The notes: a model not told the origin generated them from the sequence alone. A stretch of DNA of 64,000 nucleotides from Bermanella sp047621325 (GCA_047621325.1 JBLHLT010000006.1:1-64000), one strand, 5' to 3'; counted from the first letter of the stretch, positions 1-9,026 are shown. Made by a program: numbers and translations.

Positions 1-58
1 CTGTTTTAATGCCTTTGGCCGCTTCGCGGGCAAAGGCTTCAAGTGCTTCTTTGTTCAT
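1..58 (-). CDS. 5' end of a transposase-like gene (IS256 type?), runs off the window
   Basis: Nineteen codons are visible, beginning MNKEALEAFAREAAKGIKT, from an ATG at 58. The start of many IS256-family transposases looks like this (a Lys/Ala-rich amphipathic first helix followed by GIKT). That match is from memory and rests on very few residues. The bases just upstream (about 59-112) would then be the outer end of the element, close to the stop codon of the neighbouring small gene. The rest of the gene lies outside the window, so the catalytic residues cannot be checked. Confidence 0.45.
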   Translation of the reverse strand, partial: MNKEALEAFAREAAKGIKT

Positions 59-110
59 TGCTACCTATCCTTAGCCATTTCTGGCTCTTATGATAAGCAG
101 TTACACAGTT

Positions 111-314
111 TTATCTACAGCCTCTTTTTACGGCTTTTTCAAAATGATCGAACTTATTAGTCATAATCCACCAAGTTGCGACTTCCATTAGCAACTCAGG
201 ATCATCGTTTTTGTTAGCAAAAAAAGCATAAAAAGACAGGCCTACATTTAGCCCTTTCGTTTCTATCTTTTTATCGCACACTTCTACAATTTTTTTCTTT
301 AAGCTTTCTCTCAT
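111..314 (-). CDS. small conserved protein, DUF6500-like, probably 3'-shortened
   Basis: This 67-residue protein starts MRESLKKKIVEVCDKKIE and contains a GLSFYAFFANKNDD core and a WWIMTNKFDHFEKAVK stretch. From memory this resembles the small soluble DUF6500 family of unknown function. The ATG at 314 is preferred because the family starts at this point. A TTG at 374 would add a hydrophobic leader ending in a Cys, but has no good support. The C-terminus changes to RGCR and stops at 111, right where the putative transposon end begins, so the last residues may be junction sequence. No function is assigned. Confidence 0.5.
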   Translation of the reverse strand: MRESLKKKIVEVCDKKIETKGLNVGLSFYAFFANKNDDPELLMEVATWWIMTNKFDHFEKAVKRGCR

Positions 315-430
315 CGCACAACCTACAAGTATAAACCCCAGAATTAAGTAGCATTTAAATATTAAAAAATACAAGCTACATCTTGTTTTAAAAATTTAGG
401 ATTTATAAAAATCTATAAACAAATAAAATA

Positions 431-1009
431 TCACACCCCTTTAAATATAAGCTCAAATGTAACCGGCACCGCAAAACTAATACTTTCTAGCCCTGCTAAT
501 TTTTTAAGCACTTCAATTCCTTTAACTAATCCATGATCACCTGCATTAACGATAACAGGCCTCGCAGAGCTTACGAGCCATTTATCATGATCAAGCTTAA
601 CTACCGTAACTTCTGCCAAAACTGGTTTCTCAACACCATGTAGCGAAAGCGTTAACTCAACGATATCTGTGTAATAACCGCCCAGTTTTAAGCTAGAAAT
701 ACGTGACATATCCACAAAACCTTCGAGCATGGCACTTCCATAACTAGAAGCATTAAAAAGATGTTTCTTTATACGCTCATCACGAATACTAATTTTAGTA
801 TCGACCGTAGACAAATCAATAGAGAGTGATACCTTACCTTTATTATCAATCGAGCCTACAAACTGTTTAAATTGACTAACCTCTGCAATATTGTTCTTTT
901 TAATAGTAACAAAGCTCAATGTTGACTCTTCTGTATCCAACATCCAATCTGCAAACACATTAGATGTAAACGCCAGAAAGACCCATATAAGTAATAATGA
1001 ACTTTTCAT
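431..1009 (-). CDS. YceI-family periplasmic protein
   Basis: This 192-residue protein has a cleavable signal peptide (about residues 1-20, hydrophobic core LLLIWVFLAFTS, cut near VFA-D). The mature part reads like the YceI lipocalin-type fold: W-x-L-D-x-x-x-S-x-L-S-F near the start, an IDLSTVDT strand with the IRDERIKKHLF segment, and a final SFAVPVTFEL strand. YceI proteins bind polyisoprenoid-like lipids in the periplasm, and the ligand here is unknown. The gene stands alone on the minus strand, with no partner in the 57 bases after it. The family call is secure and the physiological role is not. Confidence 0.85.
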   Translation of the reverse strand: MKSSLLLIWVFLAFTSNVFADWMLDTEESTLSFVTIKKNNIAEVSQFKQFVGSIDNKGKVSLSIDLSTVDTKISIRDERIKKHLFNASSYGSAMLEGFVDMSRISSLKLGGYYTDIVELTLSLHGVEKPVLAEVTVVKLDHDKWLVSSARPVIVNAGDHGLVKGIEVLKKLAGLESISFAVPVTFELIFKGV

Positions 1010-1534
1010 CTCTTCCCATATCCATATTTCAAATTTAAGCTAATTTTAACCGATTAATGGCTTTCAGCCACCTTTAGTGCAAAATCATTAGTGCTTTACA
1101 CTCAATATACCTATACAAACCGCCATATGGTTAAAAGTATAAACCCCCTAGATAAACCACTAATAAAAGGCATTTATCATACCTCTGGTATCCCGAAACC
1201 TGTTTTGTTTGATAAACAAGACCGTTTATTACTATATTACATCTACAACTCAAATACTCAGTGCATATCGGGTTTAAACATATTCACAGCCCATATAACC
1301 GCCTAACAAAATCATATATCAACGTGTATTCAGATTTAACAGATCAATGCAGTAACCTTAGAATTAAGACGTTAAAGTAAGTGAACCACTTCTATCATTT
1401 AACTCTTGAAGTCACCCTAAAACACGCTGTTATCATACCTCCAGTATTTATATTAAACCCAAACGGTACAATATTTTATAAGGATCATAGTACTCATATA
1501 AATACCGCAAGTACTATTACTCAAACCATGAGCA
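1010..1534. other. intergenic stretch with no convincing gene
   Basis: About 525 AT-rich bases hold only short open frames with unusual composition and poor start signals. An 11-12-base direct repeat (TTATCATACCTC at 1174-1185, TTATCATACCT at 1430-1440) is the only structure seen. Promoter elements for the YceI gene presumably lie just above 1009. Confidence 0.4.
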
Positions 1535-1560
1535 TAAAAAAACCGAGCTCTAGGCTCGGC
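1535..1560 (-). terminator. rho-independent terminator after phaC
   Basis: On the minus strand the stem CCGAGC/GCTCGG with a short loop is followed by a run of seven T. It lies 27 bases after the phaC stop and closes the PHA operon. Confidence 0.8.
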
Positions 1561-1586
1561 ATAAAAACTCCAGTAATTTGTATCGC

Positions 1587-3392
1587 TTATTTGTTGATTA
1601 CATCAACAATTCTTTTTGATACATATCGTCCAGGTGCAGGTTCAATAACCTTCAATTTGCCTTTCCCTGGTACTCGTACTGGTACATTTCCCTCAGTTTT
1701 TCTGGCAATCCAGTTTTGCCAATCGCTCCACCATGAGCCTTCATTACGCTTGGCTTGCTTAAACCAATCCTTCGAATCCACAGCCAACTTATCATTTGTC
1801 CAAAAACCATATTTATTGGCACTCGGCGGATTAACAACACCGGCAATGTGACCAGAGCCACCAAGCACAAATTTAACATCTCCCTTAAATAACTGCGCGC
1901 CTTTATAAGTGGTCTCCCACTTTGCAATATGATCTTGCGCTAAAGAAAGGAAATAGGAAGGAACATCGACCTGCGACAAATCAATACTTTGGCCATTCAA
2001 TTCGATGCCATTTTTATCTTTTAACTTGTTATATAAATACATATTACGTAAATAATAACTATGCATGGTAGCCGGTAGGTTTGTCCCATCTGTATTCCAG
2101 TAGAGTAAATCAAACGCCATTGGGCGCTCACCTTTCAAATAATTATTAATAAAGAATGACCAAAATAAATCATTCTCACGTAACAAATTAAAGCTAAAGG
2201 CCATCATCCGACCATCATAATAACCAAGTGCGTTCATTTGTTTTTCTAATGCTGAAATGGCCGTTTCATTGATAAACACACCAATCTCACCAGGGTCAGA
2301 AAAATCAATTAAAGTGGCCAAATAAGTAGCAGACTTAATTCGTTTATCGTTTTTCTTTTTCATATAACCTAACGTAGCGGCTAGCAAGGTTCCACCCAAG
2401 CAGTAACCAATGGCATTCACGTCTGTTTCGCCCGTAGCTTCTGTAATGGCATCCAATGCAGCTAAAGGCCCTTCCTGCATGTAATCACTAAAGCCTTTAT
2501 GTTTAAGACTCGGCCCAGGATTGACCCATGAAATGCAAAATACGGTATGGCCTTGATCAACCAACCATTTCAAATATGAATTTTTTTCTCTTAAATCTAA
2601 GATGTAATATTTATTAATAAAAGGCGGTATAACCAATAAAGGGGTTTTAAATGTGCTTTTAGTGGTTGGGGTATATTGGATAAGTTGAATTAAATCATTT
2701 TCATAAACAATAGAGCCGGGCGTCGTTGCGACGTTTTGCCCTACTTTAAATGCGCTGCTATCTGACATGGCGATGTTTAAACCACCAAAACTGTCTTTCA
2801 GGTCATGCGACAACTGCTCCATGCCTTTAATTAAATTAGCACCACCTGTTTCAAGGGTTTTACGCACAACCTCAGGATTTGTACCGGCAAAGTTACTTGG
2901 TGATAATGCATTCACATATTGACGCACTAAAAAATCAACTTTATTTTTCGTTAAATCAGATAAATCTTCGACACTTTCGACCATGTTATGAATGGCATCA
3001 GCATGAAGCAGATAATTCTGTTTTAAATAATCAAATAAGGGATTAGTCGTCCAGTCGTCATCTTTAAAACGGCGGTCTGATGAATCTGGTTGAATAACTG
3101 GAACGGACTCTTGACCCATGAACTTTAAGGCTGTTTGTTGCCACAAATTCATCTGTTTATTCATCAATTGCATCTGCTGACCAACAACAGCTGCAGGATT
3201 TTTCATCAGCTTTTCGCCAAACTCAGAAAATGCCTCATTAAAATCAGCCATAACCGTAGCAGCTGGATCATCTTCAGACGTTTTTCGAGAGGTTATACTT
3301 TCTAGAATATCAGAAAATTGTTCATTTGCTTTAACTGACATATCCATGAAATCATTTACTGCTTCGTGAATGTTCAGACTTTCCTGTGACAT
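1587..3392 (-). CDS. phaC: class I poly(3-hydroxyalkanoate) synthase PhaC
   Basis: PhaC polymerises (R)-3-hydroxyacyl-CoA into storage polyester at the granule surface. The 601-residue length is typical of class I synthases. The N-terminal PhaC_N region (about 60-240) leads into an alpha/beta-hydrolase domain. The lipase-like box reads GYCLGG, placing the nucleophile at Cys331. Catalytic Asp and His are expected in SLAQDHIAKW and GGSGHIAGVVNPP near the C-terminus. It is the last gene of a minus-strand operon with phaJ, a DUF6489-like gene and a phasin gene. A strong hairpin between phasin and phaC suggests phaC is expressed at a lower level than the phasin. The ATG at 3392 is preceded by AAGGATAG. 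Confidence 0.95.
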   Translation of the reverse strand: MSQESLNIHEAVNDFMDMSVKANEQFSDILESITSRKTSEDDPAATVMADFNEAFSEFGEKLMKNPAAVVGQQMQLMNKQMNLWQQTALKFMGQESVPVIQPDSSDRRFKDDDWTTNPLFDYLKQNYLLHADAIHNMVESVEDLSDLTKNKVDFLVRQYVNALSPSNFAGTNPEVVRKTLETGGANLIKGMEQLSHDLKDSFGGLNIAMSDSSAFKVGQNVATTPGSIVYENDLIQLIQYTPTTKSTFKTPLLVIPPFINKYYILDLREKNSYLKWLVDQGHTVFCISWVNPGPSLKHKGFSDYMQEGPLAALDAITEATGETDVNAIGYCLGGTLLAATLGYMKKKNDKRIKSATYLATLIDFSDPGEIGVFINETAISALEKQMNALGYYDGRMMAFSFNLLRENDLFWSFFINNYLKGERPMAFDLLYWNTDGTNLPATMHSYYLRNMYLYNKLKDKNGIELNGQSIDLSQVDVPSYFLSLAQDHIAKWETTYKGAQLFKGDVKFVLGGSGHIAGVVNPPSANKYGFWTNDKLAVDSKDWFKQAKRNEGSWWSDWQNWIARKTEGNVPVRVPGKGKLKVIEPAPGRYVSKRIVDVINK

Positions 3393-3412
3393 ATTCTATC
3401 CTTGGTTAAATT

Positions 3413-3439
3413 AAAAAAGCCACATCAAAGATGTGGCTA
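3413..3439 (-). terminator. terminator/attenuator between phasin and phaC
   Basis: On the minus strand AGCCACATC-TTT-GATGTGGCT is followed by six T. A perfect 9-bp stem with a T-run inside an operon would lower phaC transcripts relative to the phasin. Confidence 0.75.
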
Positions 3440-3447
3440 ATATTTAC

Positions 3448-3819
3448 TTATACTGCTTTAGTCGCTTTTTTTTCTGTTGATTTAGCAGCAGGACGTGACT
3501 CTTCCCATACCGCTTCAACCTGAGATTTGAAATCATTCGCTAGATCGGATAAAGATTTAGCATCTTCCATGATTTTCTTATTAACTGTCGCAGCGGCTTC
3601 AGTCTGAGATGTAGAAAAAGAACGTAAAGATTCAGCATCTTTAACATCAACTGCTTTCTTCATTTGCGACATTGTAATATCAGCATATGATTTAATTGAA
3701 TTCAGTTGAAATTCAGTCATTTTTTCCATGTTTTCGACCATTAAAGCACTTAGCTTGTTTAATGGCGTGTAAAAGCTTTTAGCTTGTTCTGTGAACGCAT
3801 TCATGATGTTTTCTTGCAT
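3448..3819 (-). CDS. phaP: phasin family protein
   Basis: This 123-residue helical protein has no signal peptide and matches the short Phasin_2 layout: FTEQAKSFYTPLNKLSALMVENMEKM, then an amphipathic helix with long alternating Gln/Ser/Ala faces, and an Ala/Lys-rich tail (PAAKSTEKKATKAV). Phasins coat PHA granules and set their number and size. The ribosome site AAGGAGAGG is strong, as expected for an abundant granule protein. It follows the DUF6489-like gene by about 106 bases and has its own terminator, so it may also be expressed from an internal promoter. The Lys-rich tail could contact DNA, but that is inference. Confidence 0.85.
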   Translation of the reverse strand: MQENIMNAFTEQAKSFYTPLNKLSALMVENMEKMTEFQLNSIKSYADITMSQMKKAVDVKDAESLRSFSTSQTEAAATVNKKIMEDAKSLSDLANDFKSQVEAVWEESRPAAKSTEKKATKAV

Positions 3820-3925
3820 GTTTCCTCTCCTTGAGGTAGGTTTTAAAGGATTTCCTAATTACTTAAATGGATCTTTCTACAACATTTCATTGCCTTAGAA
3901 AAACAAGATCAACTTAAATTCACTT

Positions 3926-4168
3926 TTAATCTTTTGTGGTCATACTAAACAATGAATCCAAGAAGCTTTTTTGAACACTCTCCATGGTTTGCATACCAGT
4001 ATTTAAAAAAGGCTGCAATAGAGAAAATGCATCGTAACCTTCTTCTGAATTCCTCATTTTTTCTAAGATAGTATTAATAACTTCTTCTTGCAAACCCTGA
4101 ACATCAGGCAACCCCATTGCTTGCCGAAACTCATCAGGTGTCAAATCAAACTCGACATTTATCTTCAT
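3926..4168 (-). CDS. DUF6489-like small protein of the PHA operon
   Basis: The 80-residue acidic protein begins MKINVEFDLTPDEFRQAMGLPDVQ, a pattern I associate with DUF6489, and continues with a predicted amphipathic helix rich in Met, Gln and Phe (LLQPFLNTGMQTMESVQKSFLDSLF) resembling a phasin helix. Its ATG overlaps the phaJ stop by four bases (ATGA), so the two are translationally coupled. Function is not established. The location between phaJ and phaP, with the phasin-like helix, suggests a granule-associated or synthase-modulating role (inference). Confidence 0.6.
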   Translation of the reverse strand: MKINVEFDLTPDEFRQAMGLPDVQGLQEEVINTILEKMRNSEEGYDAFSLLQPFLNTGMQTMESVQKSFLDSLFSMTTKD

Positions 4169-4740
4169 GCCACTTCACTTTGAGGAATATTACCAATTGT
4201 TATATTAGGTAGCTGCGGACGGTCAATGATGATTTTTTCAGTAGGCGCAATAACCTTAGCCTCACCTACTAGTACTTGTTTTTTATTTTGATTTATAACA
4301 TCACAATCAAAAATCACTGTATTTCTTTCATCATTTTTTTCTTTCGCGGTTAGCTTAACTGACAACGTGTCACCCAGTTTTACTGGGCGCAAAAAATTCA
4401 AAGATTGACTCAAATAAATAGTACCAGGACCTGGCATAACCGTTGCTAGAGTAGCCGAGACTAAAGAGCCAGACCACATACCGTGGGCTATTCGCTCCTT
4501 AAACATGGATTCCCGTGCAAAATTCTCATCAAGATGAACTGGGTTGACGTCACCTGACACCGCAGCAAACAATACTAAATCCGATTCAGTTAATGTCTTC
4601 TCATAAACACATTGATCACCTATAGAGATTTCATCATAGGTTTTATTTTCTAATGCATCCATGCTGGCCCTGCCCTGTATATATGTAAGTTTAAAAGCAC
4701 TTAATTTTGCTTGATTGAAAAAGCTGGTCTGATACTTCAT
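4165..4740 (-). CDS. phaJ: (R)-specific enoyl-CoA hydratase, MaoC-like, PhaJ type
   Basis: PhaJ hydrates trans-2-enoyl-CoA from beta-oxidation to (R)-3-hydroxyacyl-CoA, the PhaC substrate. The hot-dog fold signature is clear: FAAVSGDVNPVH (catalytic Asp and His of the hydratase motif) followed by RIAHGMWSGSLVSA and a FLRPVKLGDTL strand. The first 40 residues are an extra helix with no family counterpart that I recognise. The start is uncertain. ATG 4740 lacks a clear Shine-Dalgarno site; ATG 4662 (MDALENKTYDEISIGD) has AGGGCAGGG nearby and would give the usual compact enzyme; a TTG at 4785 is also open. It is the first gene of the PHA operon. Confidence 0.85.
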   Translation of the reverse strand: MKYQTSFFNQAKLSAFKLTYIQGRASMDALENKTYDEISIGDQCVYEKTLTESDLVLFAAVSGDVNPVHLDENFARESMFKERIAHGMWSGSLVSATLATVMPGPGTIYLSQSLNFLRPVKLGDTLSVKLTAKEKNDERNTVIFDCDVINQNKKQVLVGEAKVIAPTEKIIIDRPQLPNITIGNIPQSEVA

Positions 4741-5207
4741 CAAATAAAATAAAAAATCAAAATTTGTTTTAGAGTTTTCAACCAAATAGATATTATTAAA
4801 ATGCTACTTTTAAATTAGACCCTTGCTGCCATTTTTTTTCATTAAACCTTATAAAACAATCAACCACAAAAACTAGTAATATTAAGCCACAAAATTTCGT
4901 CATATAAATAAAATAAAATCCAATATATACAATGACTTATAAATTAATAAATTATTATGGCGCATTCATTCTAAATAGAATTTGCATGTTTTTTTATAAC
5001 CGCTCGGTCAAATTTAAAAGCGTCATCTACGAGTATTAATGACACCAATAAATATATTCATTAACCCATGTCATTAGTTTTTGGTTTCAAGGTAGGATTT
5101 TTAAAGAAGATTTTTTTTGTAGAAAAGAAGAGGACACTTGCTAAACAAATACTATGCATTAAACATACGTATAAGTGTTTTCGAATCGAGACTATATCCC
5201 ATAAATA
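4741..5207. other. AT-rich region upstream of the PHA operon, no gene
   Basis: Strongly AT-rich sequence between phaJ and the next minus-strand gene. It must contain the phaJ promoter, but no -10/-35 pair stands out from the AT background. No open frame here looks like a gene. Confidence 0.4.
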
Positions 5208-5240
5208 ATAAAAACCCCACCTAAGCACAGGTGGGTAAAA
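5208..5240 (-). terminator. terminator after the enoyl-CoA hydratase gene
   Basis: CCCACCT and AGGTGGG form a 7-bp GC-rich stem flanked by T-rich runs on both strands. On the minus strand it ends in GTTTTTATT, just after the hydratase stop. Confidence 0.75.
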
Positions 5241-5252
5241 ACAGCCAAAATT

Positions 5253-6035
5253 TCACTGACCTTTAAAGTTCGCTTTACGACGCTCTAAAAATGAACGTAT
5301 ACCTTCGCCAGCGTCTGCGCTCTTCATTATTACCGGCATATCATTAAACACATTCGACAATGCTGTCTTTTGATCGGTTGAACGCGCCAATTTAGATGAG
5401 CGCAGTGCGGCTTGAACACCCAACGGTGCTGCGTTTGCAACTTTTATTGCTAGCTCGCGAGCACGAGAATGCAATGCATCCCGCGTAACGACCTCTTGGA
5501 TGAGCCCCCATTGCAAAGCTTGTTCAGACGAAAATTCATCCCCCGTTAACAGATAACGCTGTGCATTTGCCCAGCCAATTTCTTCAGCCAGGCGTACCGT
5601 ACCGCCACCACATGGATAAATACCACGCTGAACTTCTAATTGTGCAAAACGGGTATCCTTTGTTGCAATACGTATGTCGCTATTCAATAACAATTCTAAA
5701 CCGGACGTATAACATAAACCTTGGGCAGCCAAAATTAATGGCTTTGTTAACGGCTCCCCTTGAATACCATAAGGGTCTATATGTTCTGGCGGTAACTTAG
5801 GCGCCTCACCTTTTGCAAAGATGGGTGCCCATTTTTCTAACTCTAACCCCGAGGTAAAGTGATCGCCATTTGCTTGAATCACACCAACCCGCAGCTCATT
5901 ATCAGTTTGAAGTTGATACAATGCCTTAGCTAAAATATGATAACTATCAGGGTCTAATGCATTGTATTTTTCTGGGCGGTTAAACGTGATCGTTAATATA
6001 TGTTCACTCGCCTCAACGATTACTTTTTCACTCAC
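5253..6035 (-). CDS. enoyl-CoA hydratase/isomerase (crotonase) family protein
   Basis: This 260-residue soluble crotonase has the TFNRPEKYNALD start and the two oxyanion-hole segments HFTSGLELE and LCYTSGLELLL. The first catalytic Glu position of classical hydratases carries QLEVQRGIYPCGGGT, so activity may be hydratase or isomerase. GTG at 6035 is chosen because GGAGG sits seven bases upstream. It follows the acyl-CoA dehydrogenase gene by 13 bases, so the two form a beta-oxidation pair. The exact substrate cannot be read from sequence. Confidence 0.85.
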   Translation of the reverse strand: MSEKVIVEASEHILTITFNRPEKYNALDPDSYHILAKALYQLQTDNELRVGVIQANGDHFTSGLELEKWAPIFAKGEAPKLPPEHIDPYGIQGEPLTKPLILAAQGLCYTSGLELLLNSDIRIATKDTRFAQLEVQRGIYPCGGGTVRLAEEIGWANAQRYLLTGDEFSSEQALQWGLIQEVVTRDALHSRARELAIKVANAAPLGVQAALRSSKLARSTDQKTALSNVFNDMPVIMKSADAGEGIRSFLERRKANFKGQ

Positions 6036-6048
6036 AGTAAATCCTCCA

Positions 6049-7839
6049 TTAAAACCAAGCTTCTTGCATATCTAAACACGTTGAATCAAAATTCATTAAT
6101 AATTTTGATAAGTGTTCAACTTCAGGTAATTCCCATTGAATAAAATACTTCGCTGTTTGAAGTTTACCCGCCAAGAAAGCTTGATCATTATTATCATTAG
6201 AATCCGCAAACTGCTCAATGGCTTTATCTGCCATTTCTAGCCACAACCAAGATATAACCACTTTACCCATCATATCTAAATACAAAGCTGAATTCGCCAA
6301 GCCTTTTTTTACATCGCCGTTTTGTAATGCGCCACCCAAAGCAATAGTAGTTTGAACAAACGTATTCAGGTGCACTTTAAAAATCGACACCAGTTCTTCT
6401 AGTTGTGGCTGATCAGATGAACGGCTTAAAGTAGCTTGTACTTTTGCCATTAATAACTGCTGCCCTTTGCCATTTTCTTGCCAAAGTTTACGACCCAATA
6501 AATCAAGCGATTGAATACCATGGGTACCTTCATGAATCGGATTCAAACGGTTATCGCGATAACACTGCTCAACCGGATATTCACGGGTATAGCCAGCACC
6601 TGCCAATACTTGTATCGCCAAATCATTTGCTTTCAAGCCGTAATAAGAAGGGAATGATTTAACGACTGGTGTTAATAGGTCTAGCAATATTCCACTGTCG
6701 TCATCTCCCATAGCCTCTTGTTCATCAACTAACCTAGCCGCTAGCAAGCACAAAGCAAGTGAGCCTTCTACATAACTTTTTTGAGCTAACAACATACGCT
6801 TAACATCAGCATGCTCGATAATATTTAACGGTTTACTATGTGAATTTTTTTCATCGGGAGAACGGCCTTGCGGGCGATTCTTAGCGTAATCCAAAGATTC
6901 TAAAAAGCCACGATAACCAATCATAGCCGCACCTGTGCCTACACCAATGCGAGCTTCGTTCATCATTTTAAACATGTACATAAGGCCTTTATTGGCTTCA
7001 CCAATTAAATACCCGTGACAATTATCTTTTTCACCAAAATTTAAAACCGTTGACGTGGTTCCCCGATACCCCATTTTATGTAATAGGCCTGCAAGGTTTA
7101 CATCATTGCGATCGCTTAATGTGCCATCTACTTCGGTTAAAAATTTTGGCACTAGAAATAATGAAATCCCCTTCACACCCGCAGGCGCGCCTTCTATTCG
7201 GGCCAACACTAAATGTACGATATTTTCAGTGATGTCTTGATCACCACCTGAGATATACATTTTTTGGCCTTTGATACGGTAGCTGCCATCCGCTTGTGCA
7301 ACGGCTTTAGTATTTAAATCTCCCAGTGACGAACCGACATCCGGTTCAGTTAACGCCATGGTGCCAGCAAAACGACCACTGAACATATGCGGTAAATAGG
7401 TTTGCTTTTGGGTTTGATTACCAAAAGCATGAATCAAATTGGCCGCCGCACTGGTTAAAAATGGATAACCCGCGGTTGATGGATTTGCAGACATAAAATA
7501 CGCATTACACGCCGCATGAATTAATGCAGGTAACTGCATGCCGCCATCTTCATATTTATGTCGAGCGGATAACAAGCCAGACTGTGCAAAGTGCTGCCAT
7601 GCGATTTTTACTTCTGGAATCGTGGTGACTTTTTCACCATCAAACTGAGGTTCTTGACTATCGGCTTTAGCGTTGTGCGGTAAAAAATGTTCTTCAGCAA
7701 TCCGCGCGGATGTTTTAAGTACTTCATCGAATGTGGTTTTATCATGGTCTTGAAACATCTCTGCTTGCGTTAACGCCTGCGCGTTAAAGACATCATAAAG
7801 CAAAAAATCCATGTCTTTTTGATTCATTAAGTTGGCCAC
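6049..7839 (-). CDS. acyl-CoA dehydrogenase, DmdC-like long form
   Basis: This 596-residue flavoenzyme is longer than classical acyl-CoA dehydrogenases because of a C-terminal PF12806-type extension, as in 3-methylmercaptopropionyl-CoA dehydrogenase (DmdC) and related beta-oxidation enzymes. FAD-domain signatures are MALTEPDVGSSLGDL and ISGGDQDI. The catalytic Glu lies in NPIHEGTHGIQSLDLLGRK. GTG at 7839 has GGAG six bases upstream; the in-frame ATG at 7827 is less well placed. It pairs with the downstream crotonase and faces the divergent GlxA-type regulator. Substrate is unknown: DmdC-like does not mean DMSP metabolism, since many paralogs act on fatty acyl-CoA. Confidence 0.88.
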   Translation of the reverse strand: MANLMNQKDMDFLLYDVFNAQALTQAEMFQDHDKTTFDEVLKTSARIAEEHFLPHNAKADSQEPQFDGEKVTTIPEVKIAWQHFAQSGLLSARHKYEDGGMQLPALIHAACNAYFMSANPSTAGYPFLTSAAANLIHAFGNQTQKQTYLPHMFSGRFAGTMALTEPDVGSSLGDLNTKAVAQADGSYRIKGQKMYISGGDQDITENIVHLVLARIEGAPAGVKGISLFLVPKFLTEVDGTLSDRNDVNLAGLLHKMGYRGTTSTVLNFGEKDNCHGYLIGEANKGLMYMFKMMNEARIGVGTGAAMIGYRGFLESLDYAKNRPQGRSPDEKNSHSKPLNIIEHADVKRMLLAQKSYVEGSLALCLLAARLVDEQEAMGDDDSGILLDLLTPVVKSFPSYYGLKANDLAIQVLAGAGYTREYPVEQCYRDNRLNPIHEGTHGIQSLDLLGRKLWQENGKGQQLLMAKVQATLSRSSDQPQLEELVSIFKVHLNTFVQTTIALGGALQNGDVKKGLANSALYLDMMGKVVISWLWLEMADKAIEQFADSNDNNDQAFLAGKLQTAKYFIQWELPEVEHLSKLLMNFDSTCLDMQEAWF

Positions 7840-7893
7840 GGTGACTCCTAAACTGGCATTGTATTGTTAAGATTCAGTATCAGCCTTGTAACT

Positions 7894-7911
7894 TTGACCT
7901 GTAATTGTCAA
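7894..7911. promoter_or_regulatory. inverted repeat TTGAC-N8-GTCAA between divergent genes
   Basis: A perfect 5-bp inverted repeat lies between the acyl-CoA dehydrogenase and the AraC-type regulator, the place where an autoregulatory operator would be expected. Short palindromes also occur by chance. Confidence 0.3.
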
Positions 7912-7943
7912 TATAGCCACAAATAAAGCCATTTGTGCCAATC

Positions 7944-8921
7944 ATGAAAAATATCTACATATTAGGCTTCGACCATGCTTTAGCATCGGCAATTACCGGT
8001 GTATTGGATCTATTTGCTCTAGCAGGCGTTACCTGGAATCGCATTCAGGGTAACGAGCCAAACCCCATCTTTAATATACAAATTGCCAGTGTCCAAGGTG
8101 ATCCTATACGCTGCATAAACGGTATCAATCTCGGTGCACACGTCAGTTTTGCTGAAATAGAAAAAGCAGATGCGCTGATCATCCCCACCATTGGCGGCCC
8201 AATTGAACAAGTACTGGCCAATAACCCTGAATTAATTAAAGTCATCCAAGCTGCAAATAAACAACAATGTATTCTTGCTGGCAATTGCACCGGTAATTTT
8301 TTATTGGCCCACGCAGGTATTTTAGATGGTAAACAAGCCACGACTCATTGGGGATTTAAAGATCAATTTAAAACACTCTACCCCAAAGTAAACCTTACCG
8401 CTGAATTCATGCTAACCCGTGATGAACATATATATTGTGCAGGTGGTGGACTCGCTTGGTTTGATTTAGGTCTTCATATGATCGAACGTTTTTTTGGATT
8501 TGAAATCGCCATTCAAACCGCAAAAGCATTTGTGATTGATTACCGCCGAGACAGCCAACTTTCATACTCGCTAATGGGATTAGCCAAACCTCATAAAGAC
8601 GCCCTAATTAAAGACGTGCAGCACTGGCTAGCACTTAACTATGCCAGCAGCATCGCCATTGACGATTTAGCTGAACGCTTCAGTGTTTCAAAACGCACCT
8701 TAATAAGGCGCTTTAACCAAGCGCTTGATATGCCGCCTAATGCTTACCTTCAAGGGTTAAGAGTTGAGGGAGCGCAAAAACTATTAGAAGAAAGTGAAAT
8801 GCATATTGATACCATCATGAATAAGGTAGGCTATGAAGACGCCAGCTCCTTTCGACGGTTATTTAAAAGTAAAACCGGTGTGACCCCAAGTGAATACCGC
8901 TCACGATTCAGCCGAAGATAG
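7944..8921 (+). CDS. GlxA-type transcriptional regulator (DJ-1/PfpI + AraC HTH)
   Basis: This 325-residue regulator joins an N-terminal DJ-1/PfpI-like sensor domain (about 1-190; the nucleophile-elbow equivalent is Cys115 in GNCTGNFLLAHAG) to a C-terminal AraC/XylS DNA-binding domain (about 225-320; first helix pair IAIDDLAERFSVSKRTLIRRFNQ, second DTIMNKVGYEDASSFRRLFKS). ATG 7944 is chosen over GTG 7935. Family members often control quaternary amine, amino-acid or fatty-acid genes. Here the divergent acyl-CoA dehydrogenase/crotonase pair is the obvious candidate target (inference). The effector is unknown. Confidence 0.88.
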   Translation: MKNIYILGFDHALASAITGVLDLFALAGVTWNRIQGNEPNPIFNIQIASVQGDPIRCINGINLGAHVSFAEIEKADALIIPTIGGPIEQVLANNPELIKVIQAANKQQCILAGNCTGNFLLAHAGILDGKQATTHWGFKDQFKTLYPKVNLTAEFMLTRDEHIYCAGGGLAWFDLGLHMIERFFGFEIAIQTAKAFVIDYRRDSQLSYSLMGLAKPHKDALIKDVQHWLALNYASSIAIDDLAERFSVSKRTLIRRFNQALDMPPNAYLQGLRVEGAQKLLEESEMHIDTIMNKVGYEDASSFRRLFKSKTGVTPSEYRSRFSRR

Positions 8922-9026
8922 CTATCCATACAGTCAAGTATCAATCATTGAAATTACAAATAAAAATCACGCATCTTCTTAGTAATAAACTAAACTTTTA
9001 TTATTAGACCATGCGAGTATTCCGTC

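Noticed and set aside
1091..1851. Two open frames on the plus strand before and over the end of phaC
   Set aside because: No good ribosome site, low-complexity composition, and the second overlaps phaC antisense.
6049..7839. DMSP catabolism by DmdC
   Set aside because: Family resemblance is clear but no dmdA, dmdB or dmdD partner is nearby, so a general fatty acyl-CoA role is more likely.
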